A DNA stretch of 64,000 bases from Monarcha castaneiventris obscurior (taxonomy: Eukaryota; Chordata; Aves; Passeriformes; Monarchidae), in assembly GCA_026261815.1 (NCBI GenBank), contig JAMPIT010000493.1, forward strand, positions 10,185,501 through 10,249,500, read 5' to 3'. The notes under the pieces were generated by a model, which ran no database searches, was not told the origin of the DNA, and saw only the letters and a program-made list of their open reading frames with translations. A program made the position numbers and the translations under genes. This document shows, piece after piece, positions 9,301 through 27,421 of the stretch (its first letter is position 1; each line of letters begins with the position of its first letter).

Positions 9301-12300
9301 AGCCGGCCCTGCGGACCCTGGCACACCCCATCAGCCAGGAGTACCTCAGGGAGACCCTGCAGCAGTGGATCACCATGTGAGTGGGACGGGGCAATCCCAG
9401 CTTGGCTGACTTCCTCCTCATCCCCTCATCCTCCTCATCCTTCGCCCTCAGCTGAGCAGCCAGAGGCAGCACAGCACATCCAGCAGCCCCGTGCCAGGGC
9501 CTCACGCCCCTCACAGAGGTGAAACTTTGCCTCCAGGTGCAGCGACGACATCAGGACAGGGGTCAGGACCCTGCTGGTGTACGTGAAGAGCATGAAGGGG
9601 CTGGCAGGGATCCGTGACGCCGTGTGGGAGCTGCTGTCCAGCGAGTCCAGCAGCCACAACTGGGAGGCCGTGTGCCGTCGCCTGCTGGACAGGCCCGTGT
9701 CCTTCTGGGAGGAGCTGCTGCAGCAGCTCTTCCTGGACAGGCTGCAGGTGGGTGCTGTGCTGTGGGGAGCCTTGGGCTGTGCCCCCAGCTGTTCTCACCT
9801 GTGTTTAAGTGGCACATTGGAATTGGGTTTTTTTCCTCCTGGTTGCGCTGCAGACTCTGACCGAAGAAGGCTTCGACTCCATCTCGAGCAGCTCCAAGCA
9901 GCTGCTGGCTTCAGCCTTGCAGGAGTTGGAAGTGAAAGCCGGCAGCTGTGCCCCGAGCAAGCAGATCCAGCTGGAAACCAACGTGGCGCTGTTCCTGTGG
10001 TCCGAGAGCCCCGGGGACCTGCCCGGGGACGCGGCGTGGGTCAGCGTGGGCCAGCGCGGGCCCTTCGCCAGGAGCGGGCTGGCCATGAAGGCCCAGGCGC
10101 TCACCCCGTGCGTGCAGAGCTTCTGCTCCACGCTGGACTCCAAGCTGAAGGCCAGGCTGGAGGATGTCCTGTCCTACCTCCCCACGGACAGCTCCGGCCC
10201 CAAGGAGCCCGCGGTGCCCCCGCGCTCTGCCTTCGACCGCTTCTCCGACGCCGGCACCGTGCAGGGGCTGCTCCGCGAGCGCTGCGCTGCCTGCGTCCAG
10301 CACCTCCTGGGCTGCGTCCGGGAGCAGCTCCAGAGTGCCCAGAGCCAGCTGGACCCCGCTGGGGATGCCAAGCTCAACGCCGTGCTCTTCATGGCGAGGC
10401 TGTGCCAGGCCCTGCCCGAGCTGTGCCCGCACCTGCAGCGCTGCGTCCTGGGCCAGGCGGGCGGCGCGGAGCCGGCGCCCAAGGAACCGCGCTCTGCCAA
10501 GAAGCTGGGCAAGGGCAAAGCCCAGGAAGTGTCCCCCGAGCTGGCCAAGTGGCAGGGGGTGAAGGCAGAGCTCCTGCAGCAGAGCCTGTTGGCTTATCAG
10601 CTCTGGAGCTCGGCTGTCACCAAAGTAAGGAGCTGTTTCCCTCCTCAGAGATGCTTTTTGGGGAGGGGTTCCCTCGCTGGGGTCAGCGCTGGCTGCCCAG
10701 GGGGTGGCTCCAGGGGAGTGGTCTCCATGGGATTTGCTTTGGGAGGTGCAGGGATGCAGCAGGTCCCAGGCAGGGTGGGCTGGCCTTGGTCCTGTTAGAG
10801 CTGTCCTGTGACCGGGGCTTTCATTTTCATGTTCCAGGGTCTGGTTCAGGGCTTCACCCACACGCTGCTGCTCGACACAGCTGGGTCTGTCCTGGCCACA
10901 GCCACCAACTGGGATGAGATTGAAATCCAGGAGGAAACTGAGTCTGGGAGCAGTGTGACATCCAAGATCCGGCTGCCTGTGCAGGTATGAGGAGCAGCCT
11001 GTGGGAGGAGCCCAGCACTGAGTGCCAGAGCCACTGGCTGAGCTGCTGGGGAGGTTGTTTGGTGTCACGAGCAGAGGACAAACACTCTCTGGTGCTCTTT
11101 GAGACACTCACCTCGTGAGGACAGAGGTCAGAGGAAGGAAATGGGTCATTGTCACTGTTTATCTCTATGAATAAGGTTGGCCCAGATCCTGTACAACTGA
11201 GCCAGAGGAGGACTTAGGCCTGATTTAAACACAGAGGTCCCAGGAGAGGGATTTAATGGAAGCTGCATGCACTGAAGGACAGGGCTGCAGGGATGGGACT
11301 GTGGAATCCTGAGGGAACTGAGGCGTGTGGCTTCCCAAGTGTGTGGTGGTGGCACAGGAGGAACCTCAGAGGGACAGAGCAGGTGGCAGTGGCAAGGACA
11401 GGCAGGAGGGCCAGGCCTGGAGTGAGTTCTGTGTTTGCACAGCGTGGGAGGGGCTGGATGGGGAAATGAGTGAACCTTATGCTGTGAATTCTATGGATCT
11501 GAGGGAAAATGCAGCTGGATGGGAACTCAGGGAGGGAGGAACAGCCCCAGGGGGTGGGTGGGCAGAGCAGGGTCTGGGCTGACAGAAGAGGCACAAGCAA
11601 TTCTCAATGCACTCAGTGTCTGGTGAAGTCTTTTGGGGACTTCAGGAGCTGCTGTAACCCCAAATCTGGGGTGTCAGTAAACCAGAGCCTGTGAGACGCC
11701 CGAGCCAAGCTGTGGGGCAGAGCTCTGTGGCTGCTGAGGAGGTGGGACACCCCCACCACCCCTCTGAAGGGATGTGGGAGGGAATGGAGCTTACAGACCA
11801 CGTGCAAATAAACTCTGTTCTCCTCGCCAGCCCTCGTGGCACGTGCAGTGCCTCCTGTTCAGCCTGTGCCAGGAGGTGAACAGGGTCGGTGCTCACACCC
11901 TGCCCAAGGTCACCCTGCAGGAGCTGCTGAGGAGCTGCCTGGCAGAGGTGCTCGCTGCCTATCAGAAGCTGGTGGAGCAGAAGCAGGAGAAGGTACCAGG
12001 GTGTGGGATGGGAGCGTGGCTGGGAAGGCAGGGACACAGGCAGCTCCTGGGACAGAAAATGGAAAGGGGACGCCTTTACACTCGCCCTGCCTCCCCCAAA
12101 ACCGAGGCAGAAGGGGAGCAGACACCGGAGTTCCCACTCTGGCTGTGCCTTGGGGTTGGTGTTCCCAAACATTCCCCCTTGGGCAGCCTCCCCTGTGCCA
12201 GGAGGAGCCCCATTCCTGCCTGTCCCGTTTGCAGAGGCCGGACAGCTTCCCCCTGACGCAGAGCAGAGCTCTGCAGTTGCTCTACGACCTGAGGTACCTC

Positions 12301-15098
12301 AGCATCATCCTGACAGCCAAGAGCGAGGACACAAAACCCAGCAGGATCAAGCAGGACTCGGGGTATGGCACATCCTGGGGCTCACATCCTTCAGCAGTGC
12401 TTTGGGGGGCCCTAAAACAGTGCACAAACACTGAGCTCATCCTCAAAACAGAGGAGGGCTGGGATTCTGTGGCCAAGGGCTGAGGCAGTGGGCTGGTCCC
12501 CTCCCTCCTTGTGTCCATGGGGATACCCTCAGAGGATGCTCCTAGAGAGGGCAGTTAAGCTTCCAGGCAAGAGTTAAAGCCTTGTGTAAGCTCCAGCCTT
12601 GAGCACTGAGGCATCTCAGTGGGGGTACCACAGGTTCCTGCTGCTGGGGCTGTGTAGGAGCTGGGAACCTTTTGGGCAGCTGCCGTTCTGCTGAGTAATT
12701 CCTGTTCTGCTCAGTCACCCCAGACAGGAAATCCTTGGCTGCTTCAGAGCTGGCATCACCAGGGTGCCAGCCCTGACAGGAGCCCTCTGCTCTCTGCTCA
12801 CAGCATTGAGAAGGTCATTGACTTCCTGGAGGGACACATCGATCCCTTCGACCTGGATGTGTTCACCCCACACCTGAACAGCAACCTGAACCGCCTGGTG
12901 CAGAGAACCTCGGTAGGGAGCAGGGCTGGAGCAGGGCTGGAGAATGCCTTCAGCAGGGCAGCTGAGGTGGCTCTGAACTGCCTCATGCCTCGAGATAAGC
13001 ACTGGCACTTCCCTGGAAAGGGGGAGAGCATTCGGTGCCAGCTGAAGATAAGAGGAGCTGGCTGTGTGTGGGGCTGGCTGAACTTTATCTGAAGGATTCA
13101 CTGGAGCCTGTGCAACAGCACTTGAGTTAAGTAGTGCTGAAACAGGTCTGGGGCTCAGCTGTGGGAATAATTAAACACAAGAGTTAAGAGAGGAAAAGGA
13201 GACACTTGATGTTCAAACTCAGTGCTGATGGTGTGCCCGTGGCCTCACCACGTACTGAGGGCTCAGCTCTGCAGGAACCCCAAATCCAAACAGCTCCTGG
13301 TGCCTTCCAGCTTCTCTTCCCCAAATCCAAGCAGCTCCTTGTGCCTTCCAGGTTCTCTTTGGCCTGCTGACTGGGACAGAGAACCAGTACACGAGCAGAG
13401 GCGGCGCGCTGAGCTCGCAGGAGCTGCACAACATCCTGCCCTTAGCATCCAGCCAGATCAGGTGAGGCACCCGGCTCCCCTAGGCATTCTCCTGCCTCTG
13501 GGAAGCTGCTCTGGAATCGCTGCTTCCCACATTTCTTTCTTTCATCTCTTAAGGTTTGGACTTCTGCCACTGAGCATGTCAAGCTCCCGGAAGAGCAAGT
13601 CCAGTGCCAGGAGCACAGAAAGAGTCCAGGTTGGTGTTTGAAGTGAGCTGTAAAAACAGGAATATTTTCCCAATATAGGAATATTTTCCCAATATTCATT
13701 GTCCCCCCAACACTCAAGCTTATGGGGAAAGAAGAAAGTAGCCGAGCATTATTTCACCTGATTTTTATTTTCAGTAAAATGAATCATTACGGCAGCACAG
13801 CAGGAGATGGGTTGGATTTCTCCAGGATCCTCCAAACCCCCCCACCCTTTGCCCCTGTGGTTTTGGGGCCACTGCTCTGTGGCAGAGCAGGCAACACCCA
13901 CCCTGCAGAGGCCGTGAGGATTTACAGGGATGAGGGCAATGCATCAAAGACAACTCATTAAATAGGGCTGCAAGAAAGGCTCGAGGACAGTAGCTAATGA
14001 TTTAACTCCTTTTCAGTGGGATGCTGCCCTGTAACCCTGGAGGAGGCCTGGCCAGGTACCCCAGCTGTGTGAGGAGTGTCCTGCTGCTCCCCTGCTGCTG
14101 AGCTGTAGCAGCCAATGTCTCTGTTGCTCCGTCTCCCCCAGTTTAAAACATCTGCTTAGATGGAGCTCTGTGTGCTGGGTGAGAGCCAAGGAATACCTCA
14201 CTGCCGTGGGAAGCAGCAATTAATGTTTCCTTTAGTTATTACCAGCCCAATCCATCTGTGGTGGTCTTGGCAAGTGGGACAAGTTGTTGAGTCTTGCCAA
14301 GAGTTAAAGGCCTGGTTTTACCAGTGTCATTTGAGAGGATGTTCAATTTGCAACTTTCCCTCTCCATTACCCAGAACCATTAAGAAGCAGACCCAGCAGA
14401 AGGGGTGTTTAAAAGCCCAGAGCTTTCCAATGAAGGTATTCCTTACCTCTCACAGCTCAGCTGGAGTAGAGCATACAAGTGTGCAGTGATGTCTGGCTCA
14501 TTGTGTCACTCCCCTCAGCTGCTGTCCTGTGCTAGCCACACTTCCCAGGATCCCTGACAGATGCTTGCTCCTTCTTCAATGCTAAAACTCCTCTGGAGAG
14601 GTTAAAATCTGCAGTTCTCCCAGAACAGCTCCTGCAAGGGCATCAGCTGTGCTTCTACCACGCTGTGATGCCTTGCTCTGAGAGCAGCAGCCCCTGCCCT
14701 GCAGCTCAGGGGGTTCTGATGAGTGGTTGAGGGGTTTCATGAGCATTGAGTGACACGTGCCAAACTCCTGTAGCTGCCAGCAGCGAGGTGCTGTGCCCTG
14801 TGTGTGTGTGGCACCGACCCTGCTCCAGGCCTGGCTCCGGCTGCCAGGGGAGAGCGGCTGTGCCGTGGTTCCACCTTGCAGCTCCCGTTGATGAGGGCAT
14901 GGAGGGAGCCACGGGGGTGCTGTGACAGTCAGAGTCCCTTCTGTGTTCCCCAAGGGGCAGGCTGCAGCTCCCGTGCTGCCCAGAGAGGACGAGGCGGCGC
15001 GCCCGGGCTCCCTGTTCCGGCAGCTCGTCACCGAGGACGAGGACGCCGTGGCACCGTCCCTCTTCAAGCTGGGCTGGCTCTCGGGCATGACCAAGTGA
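6382..15098 (+). CDS. COG1: Conserved oligomeric Golgi complex subunit 1 (14 coding exons)
   Basis: Exons by splice sites and phase: 6382-6714, 7353-7597, 8497-8678, 8977-9147, 9223-9376, 9537-9747, 9854-10624, 10838-10984, 11831-11992, 12235-12362, 12804-12912, 13352-13461, 13554-13629, 14955-15098 (stop TGA 15096-15098). All introns are GT-AG and all phases join, giving 980 aa, the human length. The N-terminus carries the conserved EELRQMVGERYRDLIEAADT segment; later landmarks are RFPILLRQVAAASHLR, VYVKSMKGLAGIRDAVWELL, SGSSVTSKIRLP, PFDLDVFTPHLNSNLNRLVQ and the C-terminal SLFKLGWLSGMTK. COG1 is a lobe A subunit of the eight-protein Golgi tether for intra-Golgi retrograde vesicles. Start: ATG 6382 sits in CAAGATGGCGGC, a full TISU match; ATG 6457 (MATRGAEAEALFE) is an alternative that resembles the human N-terminus. 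For exon 2, an acceptor at 7374 is also in frame. Confidence 0.96.
6950..7330. repeat. Pyrimidine-rich 20-21-bp minisatellite in COG1 intron 1
   Basis: About 18 tandem copies of a unit like TTTTCCCTTCATCCCCTCTC, almost purely C/T on the plus strand. A rare variant (ATCCCGTTTC) recurs 101 bp apart (7111 and 7212) in identical context, showing a five-unit higher-order duplication. It ends about 20 bp before the exon 2 acceptor, so it forms an extended polypyrimidine region for that splice site. Confidence 0.95.
7620..7870. repeat. 30-bp minisatellite in COG1 intron 2
   Basis: Eight full copies of a 30-bp unit (AAGGGCTGGATGAGGAGGGG plus GTGAGGTGGG) plus a partial one, starting 22 bp after the exon 2 donor. 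Variants include GAGAGA for GAGGGG and CTCTGG for GGCTGG. It is open in several frames, but no splice evidence ties it to COG1. Confidence 0.97.
7872..8045 (+). mobile_element. CR1 LINE 3' fragment, sense
   Basis: GGCACAGGTTACCCAGAGAA, GTGGCTGTCCCATCCCTTGA, GAGCAACCTGGTCTAG and a final CTCCAAACCCAAAGCATTCC follow the CR1 3' end in order. It abuts the 30-bp minisatellite directly. The rest of intron 2 (8046-8496) has no recognisable feature apart from a weak CR1-like tail near 8330-8365. Confidence 0.85.
13278..13359 (+). repeat. 41-bp tandem duplication spanning the COG1 exon 12 acceptor
   Basis: Two copies, 13278-13318 and 13319-13359, differ at only three positions. Each contains GTGCCTTCCAG followed by TTCTCTT after one base (C or G), so both carry a complete 3' splice site plus the start of exon 12. 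The second AG (13350-13351) gives the correct reading frame; use of the first (13309-13310) would add 41 nt and shift the frame. Confidence 0.93.
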
Positions 15099-15108
15099 GG
15101 CAGCAAGC

Positions 15109-15114
15109 AATAAA
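15109..15114 (+). terminator. COG1 polyadenylation signal
   Basis: AATAAA 11 bases after the COG1 stop codon, in AGCAATAAAAACTGCTCTGG with a GT/T-rich stretch following, implying a very short 3' UTR. A further AATAAA at 15350-15355 is a possible distal site. Confidence 0.75.
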
Positions 15115-15577
15115 AACTGCTCTGGGTGTTTTGTCTTCACTGAGATCTCTCCGTGCCCTCGGCAGGAGCGGTGACACCTCCGGGTTTGTTGGTATTTCCT
15201 GTCCTCAGCCAGAGCAGGGTGTGGCTTGGATTGTCCTCGTCCCCCGGCTGCTGGGACAGAGCTGAAGCTGCTCTTTCACCTCCTAGCCTTACATTGTAAA
15301 GTCAAATTAAAGAAAAAAAAAATGCCAAAACAACCTACACGCTAAAGAAAATAAAACATTTCACAGCTGGAAAGGGGTGCTGGAGCCGTGTCCTTCAGGC
15401 ACCACCACCCTGCTCTGAGTGGCCCCTGCCAGACCTGTCCTGGCTCTAATTCCACATTTCCCTTCCAGTCCTGCAGCAGTGAAGCTCACCAGAGCCTAAG
15501 GAGCTGCACTCACTGCTCCTATTCTCACTAACTCTAAATGCTCAAAAAATTATGTTGCCAAATAATTTTTTAACTAG

Positions 15578-15583
15578 TTTATT
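15578..15583 (-). terminator. FAM104A polyadenylation signal (minus strand)
   Basis: TTTATT on the plus strand is AATAAA on the minus strand, about 390 bases past the FAM104A stop. The AT-rich block 15540-15970 between them is the likely 3' UTR. COG1 and FAM104A therefore end tail to tail about 460 bp apart. Confidence 0.7.
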
Positions 15584-15973
15584 GAAATTAAAAAAAGACT
15601 TATAAAACTGAAGAGGAACGCTTAAGAGAACTTTACAGAAAGCAACAACTTGCTAACAAACAGATTAGGCAGTCGATTGGAATTGGACAGTTTGCAATCC
15701 TATAACACACATGTGGACTCCTCAGTCTCCTCTTGCCATGTACTTTAGAACCACCCCAAAAAGAATCCTATAAAAATTGCTTCAAAGCCCCTTTTGCATT
15801 GCAATAGTGCAGCAAACCACAAGTAAACAATCTCCTGTTAACCTGTTATTTCAAATATAGACTGAAAAGGCAACAGGCAATTTTGTGCAATTCCATTTTA
15901 ACAAACTTTGAAGTTGAAATATCAAATCTACACAGTGCTGTCCCTTCACAGAAGGCAGGGAGCTGCTGGGTCA

Positions 15974-23521
<7,548 letters not shown>

Positions 23522-23539
23522 GGCGGGCGGGAGGCCGCG

Positions 23540-23906
23540 CGGAGAGGAGCCGGTGGCGGCGGTGAGGCCGCGGTGAGGGGCGGTGAGGCCGCGGTGAGGA
23601 GCGGCAGCGCGGTGAGGGGCGGTGAAGGGCCGGAGGCGGCGGTGAGGGGCGGTGAGGGGCGGTGAGGGGCGGTGAGGGGCGGCAGCGCGGTGAGGGGCGG
23701 CAGCGCGGCCCTGCCCGGCCCCGGCCGCCGCTTCCGCCACTTCCGCCGCCGCCGCCTCGCCCCCGTGACGTCACGGCGCGCGCCCGCGCGGGCGGGGCCG
23801 CGCCATTGTGACGTCACGGCGCGCGCCGCGCGGGCCGGCGGCGGGAGCTGCGCCATTGTGACGTCACCGCGCGGTACCGTGAGGGGAGTGGGGGGGGGGC
23901 GCGGTG
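23540..23906. promoter_or_regulatory. FAM104A / C17orf80 bidirectional CpG promoter with three CRE palindromes
   Basis: The two starts (FAM104A ATG at 23521 on minus, C17orf80 ATG at 23907 on plus) are 385 bp apart and divergent. 23556-23706 is a run of GGTGAGGGGC-like decamers interspersed with GGCAGCGC. Downstream, perfect TGACGTCA palindromes occur at 23766-23773, 23809-23816 and 23859-23866; the last two lie in duplicated GCGCCATTGTGACGTCAC blocks 50 bp apart. CREB/ATF-type regulation is inferred from the motifs. Confidence 0.85.
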
Positions 23907-26651
23907 ATGGCGGCACCGGGGCCGGAGCTGTGCCCGCACTGCCACCGGCCCTTCAAGCGGCTCCGCGCACACCTCCCGCACTGCAAGGCCGCGCCGCGAC
24001 CGCCGCCACCGGCTCCGGGAACGGGTCCCCGCCCGGCCCCCGCCACCGGCAGCACCCCAGGCCCCCGCCCGGCCCCCGCCAGCGCTGCGCGGCCCGCAGC
24101 GAGCGCAGGTCCCGGGAGTGACCGCGGTTCCGGTGCCCGCCCGGCCCCCGCCAGCGCACCGGCAGCGGGATCGGCGCCGGCAGCGAGCCCCCAGCCCTCC
24201 CCCGCCACCGGCAGCGTCCTGGGGCCCACGCCAGGTCCCCGCCAGGCCCCCGGTACCGCCCGAGATCCCGGTACCGCCCGAGGTCCGGGTCTCGTCACCC
24301 CCGGGAGCGGCCCCGGGCAGCCCCGGGAGGCGGCGGCGGCGGCAGGGAGCGAGGGAAGCGCGGGGCCCGCGGTGCAGGACGTGGCCAAGAGCCTGGATTT
24401 GCACCCCGAGGAGGTGGAGGATCTTCCCAGGGAGCTGGAGAAGGGCGTGAAGGTGGTGATCCAGCGGCACCGCGCCAGGGTGGTCCGGGAGAAGGAGGCC
24501 GGGAGCAGGGCAGGGGCAGCGGGGGAAGGGACGGATCCCGGCCCTGCTCCCCGCCCGCAGCGCCCCAAAACTGCTCCAGAATCCAAGCGCAAGGAGACTC
24601 GCAGCCAGGGAGCCGTGGCGAGCGGGACCGGGAGCTCCAAGGGAGAAAAAAGCCGTTTAAAGGCAACAAAGGTACTTCAAGAGCCCCCTGAGAGCAGAAA
24701 TAGCCCCGGTGACCTCGTCCAGCAGGAGGGGAGAGACAAACCCGCGGCAGGAGAGGAGCTGGTGCGCCTGCAAGTTGGGGTGGGACGTGAAGCCCCCGTG
24801 TCTGCTTTGCACCCCAAGAACCTCCATCTGTCCCTGACGGCAGTAGGGACATCCAAAAATGAGCTCAGCAGCCTGCAGGGGCCGCGGGACAGCGCGGAGC
24901 AGATGGAGGCAGTGTCCGAGCCCATCCCGAGCCTGGGCACAGACCCGGGGCTGGCTCTGCTCCACGCCCCCAAAATCCAGCCCACCTGGTCATGGCAGGC
25001 CTCTGGCAGGAGCCCCGGGGCCGGCGCCAGGGCCTTGGAGTGGTTTCCACACTTGTATCCTGGTTATGAAGGGCTGAGGATTTTTCCAGGGAAGCGTTTC
25101 CGAGAGGATGTGAGGATCACGGTGGAAGCGCCCAGGGGAGGTTTCTCGCCGGGGCAACCAGGTAACAAAAATCTCCGTGCTGGGATTTGCTGGAATGGCA
25201 GCTGGGAATGGGAGAGGAGGGGCAGGGAATGCTGAGCTGCTGGGCTGGCCCAGCAAAGGATCCAGGAGAATCCAAGGAGGTTGAACTGGGCCTCCTCCAG
25301 CCTGCAACGCCAATGGTTGATGTTTTCATGGAGGTTGGAGTCAGGCTCTTGCGTGTTTGGGCTGGTGGAGCCCAGACTTGGTGGGAGAGGTGATTCCCTG
25401 TCCTTTTCCAAGCCCAAATTCCGCATCCTATCCCAGCTCCCTGCTCCCCAGCCAGCACAGGGAGCGGGGACCCCACGCTGTGACCCCTCATTTGTCACCC
25501 CACAGGTCCCCTCTCGGAGAGGCCCCTGCTGGAGGTGAGGCTGGGGGAGCTGCACGCTTGGATCAGCACCTGCAGCTTCTCTCCCCAGGGGCTGCTGGGA
25601 GCAGTGCAGAAAGGTGAGAATTCCTGGCTTTTGGGGCAGATTCGTCCCCTTTCCCTCATTTACTTTATTGGTCCAAGTGTCCAGCCTGGATCTGCACGAA
25701 GCACAAATCACGGAGTGATGGATTGGGACCATAAATCCCATCCAGTGCCACCCCTGCCATGGCAGGGACACCTCCCACTGTCCCAGATTACTCCCAGCCC
25801 TGTCCAGCCTGGCCTTGGGCACTGCCAGGGATCCAGGGGCAGCCACAGCTTCTCTGGGAGCCTGTGCCAGGGCCTCCCCCCCCTCACAGGGAACAATTCC
25901 TGCCCAATATCCCATCGATCCCTGCCCTCTGGAACCAGGAATAAACAAACATCCCCAACATTTTAGCTTTGGAAAATTGCATGGAAACAGTGAATTCCCA
26001 AGACCAGCCCATGATTTCTCCCTTTCCTTTCTCTCCCAACAGCCTGGAGCAGTTACTGTGCCAAATACATCCACGTGAGGCAGGGGGGACCTGCTGGCAT
26101 CTCCATGCTCCTGGCTGGGTACTGCCTGCTCAGCTATGGCTGGAACTATCAGCACCTCAGTAAGACTTCCTTGGGGTCTCCTGTTTCAGGAATTCTTCCT
26201 TTTGCAGCACTTGGAAAGTCTATTTAGCATTCCTGTTAATTAAAGCTCTGGAATAATTTAAATAATCCCCCCATTTAAGGCTAATTCCAGAGCTGAGAGA
26301 GCAGGATTCTCTAGGTGGGCAGAGGAATTTGGTTAATAAAAGTGCTGATAACAGCTGCTGACTCACAGCTCCTCCCTGGAGAGCTCCAGGATTGTCAGGA
26401 GCCCTTTGAAAATCCTGCTCAAAGCAGAGGGAAGAGATGTTCCAACAGGAGCTCCCAGTTCCCTGGATTCCCTGACAAGTGACAAGGGATTTGCTGGTGT
26501 TTGGGTGGTTTCCCCTTGCAGCACACAAACAGAAAAGCTGCAGTCGGGCTCCTCATCCCGGCATGAGCCCTCAAACAAATCCCTGTGCTGACACTGGAAT
26601 GGTTTTCTCCCTGTTTTTCCAGAGCAGCACCGCTGGCGAAAATACCACTGA
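23907..26651 (+). CDS. C17orf80: C17orf80-like mitochondrial membrane protein (four exons)
   Basis: Exons 23907-25161, 25506-25613, 26043-26159 and 26623-26651 (TGA 26649-26651) join in phase to 502 aa; the human protein is 609 aa. Residues about 9-27 (CPHCHRPFKRLRAHLPHC) form a C2HC-type zinc finger matching the human N-terminus CPYCKKPFKRLKSHLPYC. Residues about 30-150 are an Ala/Pro-rich low-complexity insert, followed by a charged segment. The conserved C-terminal part has LEWFPHLYPGYEGLRIFPGK, LLGAVQK, then a hydrophobic stretch GISMLLAGYCLLSYGWNY, probably one membrane span, and a basic tail ending WRKYH. From the literature the human protein sits in mitochondrial membrane near nucleoids; molecular function is unsettled. 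Most of the middle of the protein aligns poorly with my recollection of the human sequence, so identity rests on the ends and on synteny. Confidence 0.9.
25683..25940 (-). mobile_element. CR1 LINE 3' fragment, antisense
   Basis: In C17orf80 intron 2: AATCACGGAGTGATGGATTG, CCTGCCATGGCAGGGACACC, CTCCCACTGTCCCAGATTAC and AGGGAACAATTCCTGCCCAA are the reverse complement of the CR1 3' region. At about 250 bp it is one of the longer copies here. Confidence 0.9.
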
Positions 26652-27354
26652 AGGAGCTGGAGCAGCACCCAGGGAACAGCCACAGCTCCTTGGGAGGCAG
26701 CAGAAGCACCCAGGACTGGTATCCCAGCAGGAACTCCCAGCAGCAGAGGCCTGGTTGGGGCTGGAGCTGAGGAGGGGCTGCTTTTTGGGTCCCCTCGAGC
26801 AGCAGAGAGGTGACAGGGCTAGCCTGTGCTCACCCCTCCATGGATCAGGCAGCTTTCAGTAGTGAGATAAAGCATTAGAGGCACCCTGAGAGATCTGTGT
26901 GGGCAGCAGAGCTCCTGGAGGCTGCAGAGTCCCAAATCCCTTGTTTGGGGCACAGGGCAGCACCTTGTCCTGAGCTGGCATTAGAGAGTATTTGGTAATT
27001 CTGCTCTAGCTGAGTGTTGTGGCAGGGTGGTTTAAATTTCCCTTTAAATTCCAAGCTGTGCCTGGCCCAGCCCAGTTTGTACTCACCCCTTGTACTGGTG
27101 GGACTGGCCAGGACCTGTGTGAAGGCGCTGGAGCAGCAGAGCTCAGACCACAGCGCCCTAATTCTGGGGAAGAAAAATCCATGGGATGAGCTGTTGTGCC
27201 CAAAGGGCAAAGCCGTGTCTGCAGCAGGCAAACCAGGACAGTCAGGAGTGCTAGTTGGAGCCTGCCATCCCCAGACGTGTCTGGGAAAGGGTTGGTCATG
27301 TTGCAGGCATGAAGGGCCAAAAGAAAAGCCAAGAATTAAAAAAAGTCTGAGCTC

Positions 27355-27360
27355 TTTATT
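27355..27360 (-). terminator. CPSF4L candidate polyadenylation signal (minus strand)
   Basis: TTTATT on plus is AATAAA on minus, about 1.15 kb past the proposed CPSF4L stop. If both this site and the C17orf80 AATAAA at 27416 are used, the two transcripts overlap tail to tail. The region 27422-28504 contains no other supported feature. Confidence 0.35.
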
Positions 27361-27415
27361 CTGCAGAGTGCAGTAGTGCCGTGACAGAGGTGTTGCCCCA
27401 AAAACTCTCACCAGC

Positions 27416-27421
27416 AATAAA
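27416..27421 (+). terminator. C17orf80 candidate polyadenylation signal
   Basis: AATAAA in CCAGCAATAAAAACCTGTGT, 765 bases after the C17orf80 stop and followed by a T-rich stretch. No coding region lies in 26652-27415, so this is a plausible 3' UTR. Confidence 0.55.
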
